In this document: piece by piece, positions 1 through 7,431 of the stretch | Layout of the letters: each line of letters begins with the position of its first letter | Position numbering within the stretch: position 1 is the first letter of the stretch | Assembly: GCA_029880775.1 (NCBI GenBank) | Contig: JAOUNV010000015.1 | Location: forward strand, 1-12,075 | Direction of reading: 5' to 3' | Length of the DNA: 12,075 nt | Origin: Nitrospinota bacterium | Lineage (GTDB): Bacteria > Nitrospinota_A > UBA7883 | Position numbers and translations under genes: made by a program | Notes under the pieces: model-generated | Database searches by the model: none | What the model was told of the DNA's origin: nothing | Seen by the model: the letters and a program-made list of their open reading frames with translations, nothing else

Positions 1-529
1 CGGCGATGGTCAAAAACCCATCCCGCACCAGGTTATGAAACCGGATTCCTTCCTCTTCGAATCTGGCCTCCGGATTTTTCACGGTCATCATGCGGGCCAT
101 GGCCCGGTCCAGCCCCGTTTCCACGGGCAGGTCCAGCACTATGGTCCTGTCTGGCGCCAGGCCGCCGGTGGCGATCTGGGTTACAGTGCGCACCACTTCC
201 ATATCCACCCCCCTGGCGTGCCCCTGGTACGCTAAGGTGGAGTCGTAGAACCTGTCGCAAAGCACCAGCTTTCCCTGCAAAATGGCCGGCATGATCACGG
301 CGTCCACCAGCTCGCTGCGGGCGGCGGAGAAGAGCAGAAGTTCCGTCACCGGGTCCATGGGGCCGGAGCCGGAGCGGAGCAGGATCTTTCGGATTTCGGT
401 TCCTGCATGGGTGCCTCCCGGTTCGTGGGTGGTCACCACATCGGCGCCGGAGGCCGACAGCTTGTCACACAAAAGCCTTATCTGGGTAGTCTTGCCGCAG
501 CCTTCTATTCCTTCGAATGTAATAAACAT
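1..529 (-). CDS. tmk: Thymidylate kinase (dTMP kinase), C-terminus cut by window edge
   Basis: Phosphorylates dTMP to dTDP with ATP in the cytoplasm, an essential step of dTTP synthesis. I translated the minus strand directly: 176 codons from ATG at 529, running off position 1 with no stop. The protein opens with MFITFEGIEGCGKTTQ, a P-loop GxxxxGKT at residues 7-14, followed by HEPGGT at 35-40, an arginine-rich stretch near 71, the nucleoside-monophosphate-kinase DRF motif at 92-94, STLAYQG at 97-103, and a lid-like region around 140-160. Bacterial Tmk is about 200-215 residues, so some 30-40 C-terminal residues are missing. The start is supported by a GAGGTGA Shine-Dalgarno 6 nt upstream. 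The gene is divergent from the propeller gene at 638. Family identity is very secure; nothing looks degraded. Confidence 0.96.
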   Translation of the reverse strand, partial: MFITFEGIEGCGKTTQIRLLCDKLSASGADVVTTHEPGGTHAGTEIRKILLRSGSGPMDPVTELLLFSAARSELVDAVIMPAILQGKLVLCDRFYDSTLAYQGHARGVDMEVVRTVTQIATGGLAPDRTIVLDLPVETGLDRAMARMMTVKNPEARFEEEGIRFHNLVRDGFLTIA

Positions 530-535
530 AGCCAG

Positions 536-542
536 TCACCTC
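536..542 (-). promoter_or_regulatory. Ribosome binding site of tmk
   Basis: On the minus strand this reads GAGGTGA, a strong anti-Shine-Dalgarno match, 6 nt before the tmk ATG at 529. It fixes the tmk start and shows that this genome uses canonical ribosome binding sites. Confidence 0.75.
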
Positions 543-561
543 GTGAACCCACTTTGCGGGA

Positions 562-589
562 AGTTTATTTGCGCAGACCTCTTTATCAA
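562..589 (-). promoter_or_regulatory. Candidate sigma70-type promoter for tmk
   Basis: Read on the minus strand: a -35 box TTGATA (584-589), a 16-nt spacer and a -10 box TAAACT (562-567), upstream of the tmk start at 529. It matches consensus at 5/6 and 4/6. It overlaps the candidate promoter of the divergent propeller gene. This is a pattern call only, and tmk could instead be transcribed from further upstream. Confidence 0.3.
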
Positions 590-598
590 TAATATACT
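569..598 (+). promoter_or_regulatory. Candidate sigma70-type promoter for the propeller gene
   Basis: A -10 box TATACT (593-598, 5/6 match) lies 18 nt after a weak -35 box TTGCGC (569-574, only the TTG conserved). Transcription would start near 605, leaving a leader of about 33 nt before the ATG at 638. The local AT-richness between two divergent genes supports a promoter here. The exact boxes are uncertain. Confidence 0.4.
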
Positions 599-637
599 AA
601 TCCGCGATCCGCTAACCTTCAACGAATATCGCCAATC

Positions 638-1555
638 ATGAACAGTAGAATGAAAGTCCTGAAAAAATGGGAATATAGCCACGGCGCGCCGGTGGAGTGC
701 ATGTGCCAGGCGGACGAAACAGGGGAAGTGGCGCTGGGCGACCTTCTGGGGAATATCGCCTATTTGAATGCGGACGGGACATTGCGATGGAAAAAGAAAG
801 TGGATTACACACCCCATTCCATTGCGCTCTCAGAGGACGGGGGTGTGATTTATATCCTCACAAAAAACCATTACCTGATTCGGTTGGATCGGGAGGGAAA
901 AGAGGAATGGGACCTGTGGATCATGAAGAACACCTTTACCCTGGCCTGCATGGCCAAGGGGCAGGCTGCGGCGGTGGGGGGGATCCAAGGCTCCATACAG
1001 ATCATTAATTCCAAGGGAAAACGGGCCAAACTGCTGCACACCAGGGAGCCTGCCACATACGTGCGGTTCGCCAGCCGAGTTGGCGGTCTTTTTGTGGCCA
1101 GCGCCATGGGGTGGGTGGGAATCTTTGACAAGCATTGGAAGCTGCGGAAGGAATACCACTTGCGCAGGCACGTGGCAAAGCTGGAGGTCACATGCCTGGG
1201 GCGCAAAATATTCCTGCCCGCCAGGGACGGGGGGCTTGTCGCCATCGAGGTGAGCAAGGACGACCTGCTGACATACTCAACAAATTTTGATGTCAACTCC
1301 GCCGCTGTGGATCGCAAAGGGGAGCGGATAATCGCAGTAAGCGCGGAGGGAGCCACGGCGCTGCTCGATAGCGCAGGGGGAGAGTTGTGGCGAAAGCGTT
1401 TCGATCACTCCTGGCTCTATTCTGACATGACAATACACGGTGACAGGTTCGTTCTTGTGTCAGATAAAGGCTTCGTGATCTGCAATACCATTCTCACCGC
1501 CAAGGAAGCGGAGAAAAAAATGACCGACAGCTATTTCAAGTTTCTGGAAGTTTAA
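638..1555 (+). CDS. Beta-propeller protein with PQQ/WD-like repeats, function unknown
   Basis: A 305-residue protein that I do not recognise as a named gene. It has the irregular repeat pattern of PQQ-like or WD-like beta-propellers: hydrophobic beta strands separated by G/D/N turns, with blade-end signatures such as NADGTLRWKKK (44-54), DREGKEEWDLW (84-94) and SAGGELWRKR (245-254), plus intermediate repeats near 105-125, 145-160, 190-205 and 220-245. That suggests five to seven blades. There is no signal peptide or membrane segment, so it is probably cytoplasmic and more likely a binding scaffold than an enzyme. Neither in-frame ATG (638 or 650) has a clear Shine-Dalgarno. The last 20 or so residues look helical and lie outside the propeller. 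It lies 126 nt before a Ycf46-type AAA+ gene on the same strand, so the two may be co-expressed; this is inference. Confidence 0.72.
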   Translation: MNSRMKVLKKWEYSHGAPVECMCQADETGEVALGDLLGNIAYLNADGTLRWKKKVDYTPHSIALSEDGGVIYILTKNHYLIRLDREGKEEWDLWIMKNTFTLACMAKGQAAAVGGIQGSIQIINSKGKRAKLLHTREPATYVRFASRVGGLFVASAMGWVGIFDKHWKLRKEYHLRRHVAKLEVTCLGRKIFLPARDGGLVAIEVSKDDLLTYSTNFDVNSAAVDRKGERIIAVSAEGATALLDSAGGELWRKRFDHSWLYSDMTIHGDRFVLVSDKGFVICNTILTAKEAEKKMTDSYFKFLEV

Positions 1556-1671
1556 GAGGTTTTCTCCGCCCTCTGGCCGATATTTGCGGTTCTCCCCTGC
1601 CCGATTTGTATGTATTATCAAGATGCGACGTCGGCCCAGGCCATATGGCCCACGCGAGGCCATACCGATGA

Positions 1672-1678
1672 AAGGGGA
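1672..1678 (+). promoter_or_regulatory. Ribosome binding site selecting the Ycf46-like start
   Basis: AAGGGGA lies 3 nt before ATG at 1682. The open frame extends upstream to an ATG at 1610, but that start has no such site, and the 24 extra residues do not look like the family N-terminus. This site therefore favours 1682. Confidence 0.6.
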
Positions 1679-1681
1679 ACA

Positions 1682-3199
1682 ATGGAAAAAATAGCAGAAG
1701 AAATAAAGCTTCTTATCAGATCACGCTATCCGGTGATCTATCTGCTCACCTATGAAGAAGACAGGGCGGAAGCCATGCTTAAAAAGCTGGCGGGTGGAAT
1801 GAAGAAAAAGCTGGTCACCTGGGCCGTCACTGCGGATTCCTCAGCCAACACTCCGTCCAACCGGGCGGTGGAAATGCTCAGCAAGATCATCAACACCTCC
1901 GAGTCCTCCATATTCATGTTACGAGACTTCCATCCATACCTGGAGACAGAACTGGTGATCCGCAAGATGCGCGATGTGGTGGCGGATCTTTCCCGTAGCC
2001 AAAAGACTATCGTGATTGTCTCGCCATCACTGAAGATACCGATGGAGCTGGAAAAGGATATAACGATAATAGATCTACCTCTGCCAGGGCGCAAGGAGAT
2101 CGGAGGATTACTTGGGGAGACCGTGAGCTTCGCCGAGAAAACCCCAAAGCTCGCCGTCAACCTCACGGATGAGACCCGCAACTCTGTGGTGGACGCCTCC
2201 CTGGGGCTGACCCTGGCGGAAGCGCGGCGGATATTCAGTAAAGCCCTGCTGCACGACTACAAGCTCGATGGCAAGGATATAGACCTGATACTTTTTGAAA
2301 AGAAGCAGTTGATACGCAAGTCTGGATCTTTGGAGTATTTCGACGCCTCCGAGACCATCTCCGACGTGGGGGGGATGGACTCCCTGAAAAAATGGCTGGT
2401 GGCTCGGCAGGAGAGCTTCACGCCACGGGCAAGGGACTACGGCCTGCCGCTGCCCAAGGGGCTTTTGCTGCTGGGTGTGCAGGGTTGCGGAAAGAGCCTC
2501 ACATCAAAAGCTATCGCCAGCTTGTGGAACCAGCCCCTGCTCCGGCTGGATATGGGAAAGATATTCTCCTCCTTCATCGGGTCGTCGGAGGAAAACATGC
2601 GCCGCGCTATAGCCACCGCCGAGTCGCTGGCCCCGGTGATCCTCTGGATCGACGAGATCGAAAAAGGGTTCTCTGGCATAAAGTCCTCCGGCGCCACAGA
2701 CGCTGGTGTCACCTCCCGCATATTCGGCACCTTCCTGACATGGATGCAGGAGAAGACAAAAGCTGTGTTCGTGATCGCCACGGCAAACTCCATCTCCGAT
2801 CTTCCACCGGAGCTTTTGCGCAAAGGAAGGTTCGACGAAATATTTTTCATCGATCTCCCCACCGAGGAGGAGCGCCGGGAGATAATAAAAATCCATGTGA
2901 CCAAGCGAAAGCGCAATGTCGCCAAATATAATATCGATATGCTGGCGAAGGCCTCCGAAGGATACTCTGGCGCGGAGCTGGAAATGGCGATTATAGAATC
3001 GATGTACACCGCGTTCGGCGACAAACGCGAATTCAATGATAGCGACATTACCCAGGCGATAAAGGAGAGCGTGCCACTGTCGCGCACTATGGCGGAGGAG
3101 ATCCAGAAGCTGCGGGAGTGGGCCTATCAGCGCGCCCGCCTGGCCAGCGAGGTGGATGGGGCCGGTGTGGGGGGGAAGGTCAAGCCTATTGCTCGTTGA
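1682..3199 (+). CDS. ycf46: Ycf46-like AAA+ ATPase
   Basis: A 505-residue AAA+ ATPase with the two-part layout of the Ycf46 family of cyanobacteria, plastids and many other bacteria. Residues 1 to about 210 hold a P-loop-less, AAA-like region (PVIYLLTYEEDRAE at 17-30, FMLRDFHPYLE at 78-88, SPSLKIPMELEKDI at 114-127, then DLPLPGR). Residues 230 to about 470 hold the active domain: Walker A GVQGCGKS (265-272), Walker B ILWIDE (320-325), sensor-1 Asn369 in ATANS, Arg380 and Arg383 as arginine-finger candidates in LLRKGRFD, and a sensor-2-type GYSGAELE (427-434). No signal or membrane segment. The cellular role is not established outside cyanobacteria, where Ycf46 has been linked to photosynthetic carbon use. 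The last 14 nt overlap the stop end of convergent tlyA. The start at 1682 was chosen by ribosome binding site and family N-terminus. Confidence 0.9.
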   Translation: MEKIAEEIKLLIRSRYPVIYLLTYEEDRAEAMLKKLAGGMKKKLVTWAVTADSSANTPSNRAVEMLSKIINTSESSIFMLRDFHPYLETELVIRKMRDVVADLSRSQKTIVIVSPSLKIPMELEKDITIIDLPLPGRKEIGGLLGETVSFAEKTPKLAVNLTDETRNSVVDASLGLTLAEARRIFSKALLHDYKLDGKDIDLILFEKKQLIRKSGSLEYFDASETISDVGGMDSLKKWLVARQESFTPRARDYGLPLPKGLLLLGVQGCGKSLTSKAIASLWNQPLLRLDMGKIFSSFIGSSEENMRRAIATAESLAPVILWIDEIEKGFSGIKSSGATDAGVTSRIFGTFLTWMQEKTKAVFVIATANSISDLPPELLRKGRFDEIFFIDLPTEEERREIIKIHVTKRKRNVAKYNIDMLAKASEGYSGAELEMAIIESMYTAFGDKREFNDSDITQAIKESVPLSRTMAEEIQKLREWAYQRARLASEVDGAGVGGKVKPIAR

Positions 3200-3923
3200 C
3201 CAGGCAGAGAAAGTATTCCACGTTCCCTTTGGCGCCCTGGATGGGGGAGGGGATGCTTCCTTCGCAGAGCAGTCCCATCCCCTCGAAGAACTCCCGGACC
3301 TGCTCGACTGTCCTCAGGCGAACTTCCTCATCGCGCACCAGGCCACCTTTTCCCACGCTTTCGCGTCCAGCTTCGAACTGCGGCTTCACCAATAAAAGCA
3401 TACGGGCGCCAGGCGCCAGGAGAGGCAGAGCGGGCGGGATTACCAGCCGCAGCGAAATGAAAGACACATCCGCCACCAGAAGATCGATTCTGTCTGTCAC
3501 CATATGCGAATCCAGCTCCCGGGCGTTCGTCTTCTCCAGGCAGACGACCCTTGGGTCTGTCCGCAGCCTGTAATCAAGCTGGTTTGTCCCCACATCCACC
3601 GCCCACACCTTCGCCGCTCCCTTTTGCAGCAGAATGTCGGTGAATCCCCCAGTCGACGCTCCCAGGTCCAGGCAGACAAACCCTTTGGGGTTTACGTGGA
3701 AATGGTCCAGGGCCGCAGCCAGCTTCACCCCTCCACGGGAGACATATGGATGGTCTTTTTCCTTGAGGGTTATTTCGCAGGCCACATCCACCATTGCGCC
3801 AGGCTTGACGGCTGGCTGTCCATCCACCCTGGCAAGGCCCGCGATGACTAAGGCGTGAGCTCTGGCGCGAGTGGGGGCCAGGCCCAGGTCAACCAGTAGT
3901 GTGTCCAGCCGCTTTTTCGGCAT
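3186..3923 (-). CDS. tlyA: TlyA-family rRNA cytidine-2'-O-methyltransferase (S4 + FtsJ domains)
   Basis: A 245-residue SAM-dependent methyltransferase that 2'-O-methylates cytidines in rRNA; family members modify C1920 of 23S rRNA and, in longer forms, C1409 of 16S rRNA. An S4 RNA-binding domain covers about residues 3-63 (RLDTLLVDLGL, then ARVDGQ), followed by HPYVSRGGVKL and an FtsJ/Rossmann methyltransferase with SAM motif LDLGASTGGF (85-94). The K-D-K-E catalytic set appears complete: Lys67, Asp152 (ADVSF), Lys180 (LVKPQFE) and Glu236. The length is near the short TlyA type, which usually modifies only 23S rRNA; that assignment is inference. The start overlaps the end of dxs by 35 nt and has no Shine-Dalgarno, suggesting translational coupling. 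Old annotations call this family hemolysin; the enzyme identity is better supported. Confidence 0.93.
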   Translation of the reverse strand: MPKKRLDTLLVDLGLAPTRARAHALVIAGLARVDGQPAVKPGAMVDVACEITLKEKDHPYVSRGGVKLAAALDHFHVNPKGFVCLDLGASTGGFTDILLQKGAAKVWAVDVGTNQLDYRLRTDPRVVCLEKTNARELDSHMVTDRIDLLVADVSFISLRLVIPPALPLLAPGARMLLLVKPQFEAGRESVGKGGLVRDEEVRLRTVEQVREFFEGMGLLCEGSIPSPIQGAKGNVEYFLCLVNEQ

Positions 3924-5940
3924 GTGTCGTGGGGCGGCCTTCGGAGACCTTGAAGCCTGTTTTGTCCAGAAACCTCCGGGTGGTCCGCTCTATCCCATCC
4001 GCGTCCAGGCCCAGGCGGCGCCTGATAATTTCCTGGGCGCCATGCTCCACGAACGAGTCGGGCGCCCCGATTCTTTTTACATGGGTGTGGGACTCCCCCT
4101 CCTCCAGAACTTCCAGCACACCGGCGCCAAAGCCACCGGATAATACATTTTCCTCTATGGTGATAATCCTGCCGCACGTCCGCGCCATGGAAAGGATCAT
4201 CTCCTGATCCAACGGCTTTATGAATCGGGCGTTGACCACTGCGGTGGAGACGCCATCAGCCTCAAGCCGGGCGGCGACTTCCAAAGCCGGGCCTGCCATC
4301 GTCCCGGCGGCCAGCAGGCAAAGATCGGTCCCCTTGGCCAATAGCTCCGACTTCCCAATTTCCACCGGCTGGAAGGAGGATTTCTTGTCCGCCACCGGGG
4401 CTTCTCCTCTGGGGTAGCGCAGGGCCACAGGGCCAGGATGGGCCACTGCCCAGGAGAGCATGGCGGTAAGTTCGCGGTCGTCGCGCGGGGCGGTCACCAC
4501 CATATCGGGGGCGCAGCGCAAGTATGTCAGGTCGAAAAGCCCCTGGTGGGTCACTCCATCCTCGCCCACCACACCGGCCCGGTCCACGGCGAAGGTCACG
4601 TCCTGGCGAGCCAGGCACACATCGTGTAGGATCTGGTCGAACACTCGCTGCAAGAATGTGGAATATATGGCCACCACCGGCTTTAATCCCGCCGAGGCCA
4701 AGCCTGCGGCGAAAGTACCGGCGTGTTGTTCTGCGATTCCCACATCGAAAAACCGGTCCGGGAACTTCTCCGCGAATTTGTTCAGCCCCGTGCCTTCCGG
4801 CATGGCGGCGGTGATGGCCACCACTCGGGGGTCTTTTTCCGCCAGAGCGATGACAGCGTCTGAAAAATGGCCGGTGAATGTCTTTGCCTTGGTTGGTTTC
4901 TTCACAGAGCCGTTGTAGGTGAGTACCGGGGATACGCCATGGAAAGAGTGGGCCTTTTCCTCGGCGGGCTGGTATCCCTTCCCCTTGGTGGTCACCACAT
5001 GCACAAGCTTCGGCCCGTTGAGCTCTCGCACGGCCTGGAACGTTTCCACGAGGTATGATATTTCATGCCCGTTTATGGGGCCTATGTACTTGTAACCCAG
5101 GTCCTCGAACAGCTTGCCGGGGATGATGAATCCCTTCACCGCCTCGCGGAACTTGTGGGAGAGGTGCGCCGCCTCCTCGCCAGCTATGGCGTTCATCGCC
5201 TGGTCCCAGTCCGCCTGCATTTTCACGAACCACTTTCCGGTTATGATCCGGTTCAGGTGCTGAGAGAGGGCTCCAACGTTTTTGGAGATCGACATCTTGT
5301 TGTCGTTTAGCACAACGGTGAAATTAGTATGTAGCGAGCCTGCGTGGTTGAGTCCCTCGAAGGCCATCCCGGCGGTGAGCGATCCGTCGCCGATCACGGC
5401 CAGCACCTTGTGGTTCTCCCCTTTGATGTCGCGGGCTTGGGCCATCCCCAGGGCGGCGGATATGGAGGTGCCGGCGTGGCCGGTGTTGAAAGTATCGTGC
5501 GGGCTCTCCTCCACGCTGGGGAACCCGGATATGCCGCCGTCCTGGCGCAGTGTGTCGAACCTGTCGTTGCGGCCGGTGAGGATCTTGTGGGCGTAGCACT
5601 GATGTCCCACGTCCCAGACGATCTTGTCCTTTGGGGTGTCGTAGACGTAGTGCAGAGCCAGGGTAAGCTCCACCACTCCCAGGCTGGAGGCCAGATGCCC
5701 TCCACGGCTCATCACAACTTCGATAATTCTCCGGCGCGTCTCGTCGGCCACCTTCTCCAGTTGGCGCATGGACAGACCCTTAAGGTCAGACGGACCCTTG
5801 ATACCTGGCAGCAGTTCATAAGGGAACTGTTTGTTTTGAGAATGGTTATCCTGGGTCAACGGGTTTTTCAAGAACATTACCTTAAATTCCAATGATCGCA
5901 CATTAACAACGATATGTCCAATGACAGTGGAGACTAACAT
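3889..5940 (-). CDS. dxs: 1-deoxy-D-xylulose-5-phosphate synthase
   Basis: Thiamine-diphosphate enzyme that condenses pyruvate with glyceraldehyde-3-phosphate, the first and rate-setting step of the MEP isoprenoid pathway. The whole domain order is present: HLASSLGVVELTLALH (82-97), WDVGHQCYAHKI (109-120), the ThDP/Mg motif GDGSLTAG (184-191) with its Asn near 212, a transketolase pyrimidine domain with GIAEQHA (401-407, containing the catalytic Glu), DRAGVVGEDGVTHQG (453-467), and a C-terminal transketolase domain ending near 650. At 683 residues it is longer than the usual 620-640, because of an N-terminal extension of about 38 residues before YELL. ATG at 5940 has a good AGGGAG site 8 nt upstream. 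The alternative ATG at 5877 gives a more typical N-terminus but has AAGG only 2 nt away. tlyA follows with a 35-nt overlap, so the two form an operon. Confidence 0.97.
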   Translation of the reverse strand: MLVSTVIGHIVVNVRSLEFKVMFLKNPLTQDNHSQNKQFPYELLPGIKGPSDLKGLSMRQLEKVADETRRRIIEVVMSRGGHLASSLGVVELTLALHYVYDTPKDKIVWDVGHQCYAHKILTGRNDRFDTLRQDGGISGFPSVEESPHDTFNTGHAGTSISAALGMAQARDIKGENHKVLAVIGDGSLTAGMAFEGLNHAGSLHTNFTVVLNDNKMSISKNVGALSQHLNRIITGKWFVKMQADWDQAMNAIAGEEAAHLSHKFREAVKGFIIPGKLFEDLGYKYIGPINGHEISYLVETFQAVRELNGPKLVHVVTTKGKGYQPAEEKAHSFHGVSPVLTYNGSVKKPTKAKTFTGHFSDAVIALAEKDPRVVAITAAMPEGTGLNKFAEKFPDRFFDVGIAEQHAGTFAAGLASAGLKPVVAIYSTFLQRVFDQILHDVCLARQDVTFAVDRAGVVGEDGVTHQGLFDLTYLRCAPDMVVTAPRDDRELTAMLSWAVAHPGPVALRYPRGEAPVADKKSSFQPVEIGKSELLAKGTDLCLLAAGTMAGPALEVAARLEADGVSTAVVNARFIKPLDQEMILSMARTCGRIITIEENVLSGGFGAGVLEVLEEGESHTHVKRIGAPDSFVEHGAQEIIRRRLGLDADGIERTTRRFLDKTGFKVSEGRPTTHAEKAAGHTTG

Positions 5941-5948
5941 CGGGCAAG

Positions 5949-5954
5949 CTCCCT
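5949..5954 (-). promoter_or_regulatory. Ribosome binding site supporting the upstream dxs start
   Basis: AGGGAG on the minus strand lies 8 nt from ATG at 5940. It is better placed than the AAGG next to the internal ATG at 5877, so it supports the longer DXS. Confidence 0.5.
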
Positions 5955-5974
5955 GGAACCACCTCTGGGGTTCC
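5955..5974 (-). promoter_or_regulatory. Stem-loop in the dxs leader directly next to the ribosome binding site
   Basis: The dxs leader RNA can fold GGAACC against GGTTCC, extended by a further CC/GG pair past one bulged base, with a 3-nt loop. The stem ends exactly where the AGGGAG ribosome binding site begins. It could position the ribosome or control its access. There is no U-run after it, so it is not a standard terminator. The function is inferred from position only. Confidence 0.4.
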
Positions 5975-6019
5975 TATGAGGTTATCCGTCCATTTTTTGC
6001 CCCCTGGGTTAATAAGTTC

Positions 6020-6049
6020 TTGCATTTTGCTCCCTCTGGCAAGTATCAT
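6020..6049 (+). promoter_or_regulatory. Candidate promoter of the ketosynthase operon
   Basis: A -35 box TTGCAT (6020-6025) and a -10 box TATCAT (6044-6049) are separated by 18 nt, about 77 nt before the ketosynthase ATG at 6126. An inverted repeat CTTGC-N15-GCAAG (6019-6043) lies over the -35 box and spacer and could be an operator. This is pattern evidence only. The region is also the divergent upstream region of dxs. Confidence 0.35.
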
Positions 6050-6125
6050 CTAAAATTCCTTGTTTATAGATGCGACACTAATCCCCGAGCTTAATTTATT
6101 TCAGGTTTTCATCATAACGGAACAT

Positions 6126-7373
6126 ATGTCGAATATTGTTAATGATATACGTATAGTTATCACCGGCATAGGGCTCACAGCCCCAAACGCGAACAACCTG
6201 CCGGATTTCCGTAAGGCGCTGCTGGAAGGCAAAAGCGGCATCGAAATGTTCGAGACCCGCTATCTTCCCCCTGTCCCGGCGGGAGTGTGCACGTTCGACA
6301 AATTCAAGCACGAGACTAAAAAGGCAGCCCGCAGGGGTACGCGCGCCGGCTCTATTTCCATATATTGCGCCAACGAGGCGGTGATCGACTCTGGGTATGA
6401 CTGGCAAAACAAGGACCACTCCCGGGCGGGTGTCTTTATCGGGATCACAGAGCACGGCAATGTGGAGACGGAAAACGAAGTCCACAGCCTGGCCAAATAC
6501 AACAACGACGTGAAGTTCTGGACCCATCACCATAATCCCAGAACCGTGGCCAACAACCCGGCTGGGGAGGTGACGTTGAACATGAAGATCACCGGCCCCC
6601 ACCTATGCATGGGCGCGGCCTGCGCGGCGGGGAACCTGGGCCTCATCTATGGCGCCCAGATGCTAAGGCTTGGTGAGGTGGACTTTGCCTTGGGCGGTGG
6701 CGTGTCGGAGAGCATCCACACATTCGGCATTTTCGCCAGCTTCAAAAGCCAGAACGCCTTGGCCCATCATGAGGATCCCACCAAGGCCTGCCGTCCTTTC
6801 GATAAAGACAGAAACGGCATCGTGGTCTCCGAGGGTGGATGCATATATACCATGGAGCGGCTGGAGGACGCCAAAGCGCGTGGAGCTAAAATATACGGTG
6901 AAGTGGCGGGGTACGCCTATAATTCCGACGCCACGGACTTCGTGCTGCCAAACCCTGAGCGTCAGGCGGAGTGTATGAACCTGGCTCTTAAGAGGGCGGG
7001 TATGGCGCCGGAAGATGTGGATATACTCAACACCCATGGCACTGGCACCCAGCAGGGGGATGAGCATGAATGCGAGGCTGCGCGGAAAGTGTTCCCAAGC
7101 GCTCCCCGTCCCTATATCAACAACACGAAGAGCTATATCGGCCACTGCATGGGCGCCGCCGGAGCTTTGGAGCTGGCGGGAAATATCCCCTCCTTCGAGG
7201 ACGGGCTTGTGCATCCCACCATCAACCTGGATAATATAGATCCGGAATGCCAATTGGATGGGCTGGTGATAAACAAGCCAAAGCCTGTGGATGATATAAA
7301 GTACATCATGAACAATTCTTTTGGGATGCTCGGGATCAACTCCGTGGTAATATTGAAAAAATTTGAAGATTAG
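6126..7373 (+). CDS. FabF-like beta-ketoacyl-ACP synthase with altered gating loop
   Basis: A 415-residue ketosynthase of the FabF/KAS II (type II elongating) class, which condenses an acyl chain with malonyl-ACP. It begins IRIVITGIGLTAP (8-20). The active-site Cys166 lies in GAACAAG, His304 in NTHGTGT, Lys335 in NTKSYIGH and His340 in GHCMGAAG, so the Cys-His-His triad is complete and it should be a true condensing enzyme, not a chain-length-factor partner. The loop usually written NSFGFGGTN is NSFGMLGIN at 397-405, replacing the FabF gatekeeper Phe and the next Gly. The frame is open back to a TTG at 6060, but ATG at 6126 has a GGAA site 3 nt away and gives the family N-terminus. It is the first gene of the operon, with the ACP gene 58 nt downstream. 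This is probably a pathway-specific enzyme and not the housekeeping fabF. Confidence 0.92.
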   Translation: MSNIVNDIRIVITGIGLTAPNANNLPDFRKALLEGKSGIEMFETRYLPPVPAGVCTFDKFKHETKKAARRGTRAGSISIYCANEAVIDSGYDWQNKDHSRAGVFIGITEHGNVETENEVHSLAKYNNDVKFWTHHHNPRTVANNPAGEVTLNMKITGPHLCMGAACAAGNLGLIYGAQMLRLGEVDFALGGGVSESIHTFGIFASFKSQNALAHHEDPTKACRPFDKDRNGIVVSEGGCIYTMERLEDAKARGAKIYGEVAGYAYNSDATDFVLPNPERQAECMNLALKRAGMAPEDVDILNTHGTGTQQGDEHECEAARKVFPSAPRPYINNTKSYIGHCMGAAGALELAGNIPSFEDGLVHPTINLDNIDPECQLDGLVINKPKPVDDIKYIMNNSFGMLGINSVVILKKFED

Positions 7374-7431
7374 CGTCGAATTGGCGATAATGTTCGTTTG
7401 AAAGAGGATTATATGAATATAGGATACGAGC

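Noticed and set aside
1610..1681. Upstream extension of the Ycf46-like gene to ATG 1610
   Set aside because: No ribosome binding site, and the extra residues do not resemble the family N-terminus; ATG 1682 has AAGGGGA.
2437..3087. 216-residue open frame antisense to the AAA+ domain
   Set aside because: Covers the Walker motifs of ycf46 on the other strand; serine-rich composition is typical of a complement-frame shadow.
6060..6125. Upstream TTG start of the ketosynthase
   Set aside because: It adds 22 residues before the normal KS N-terminus and lies in AT-rich promoter-like DNA; ATG 6126 is better.
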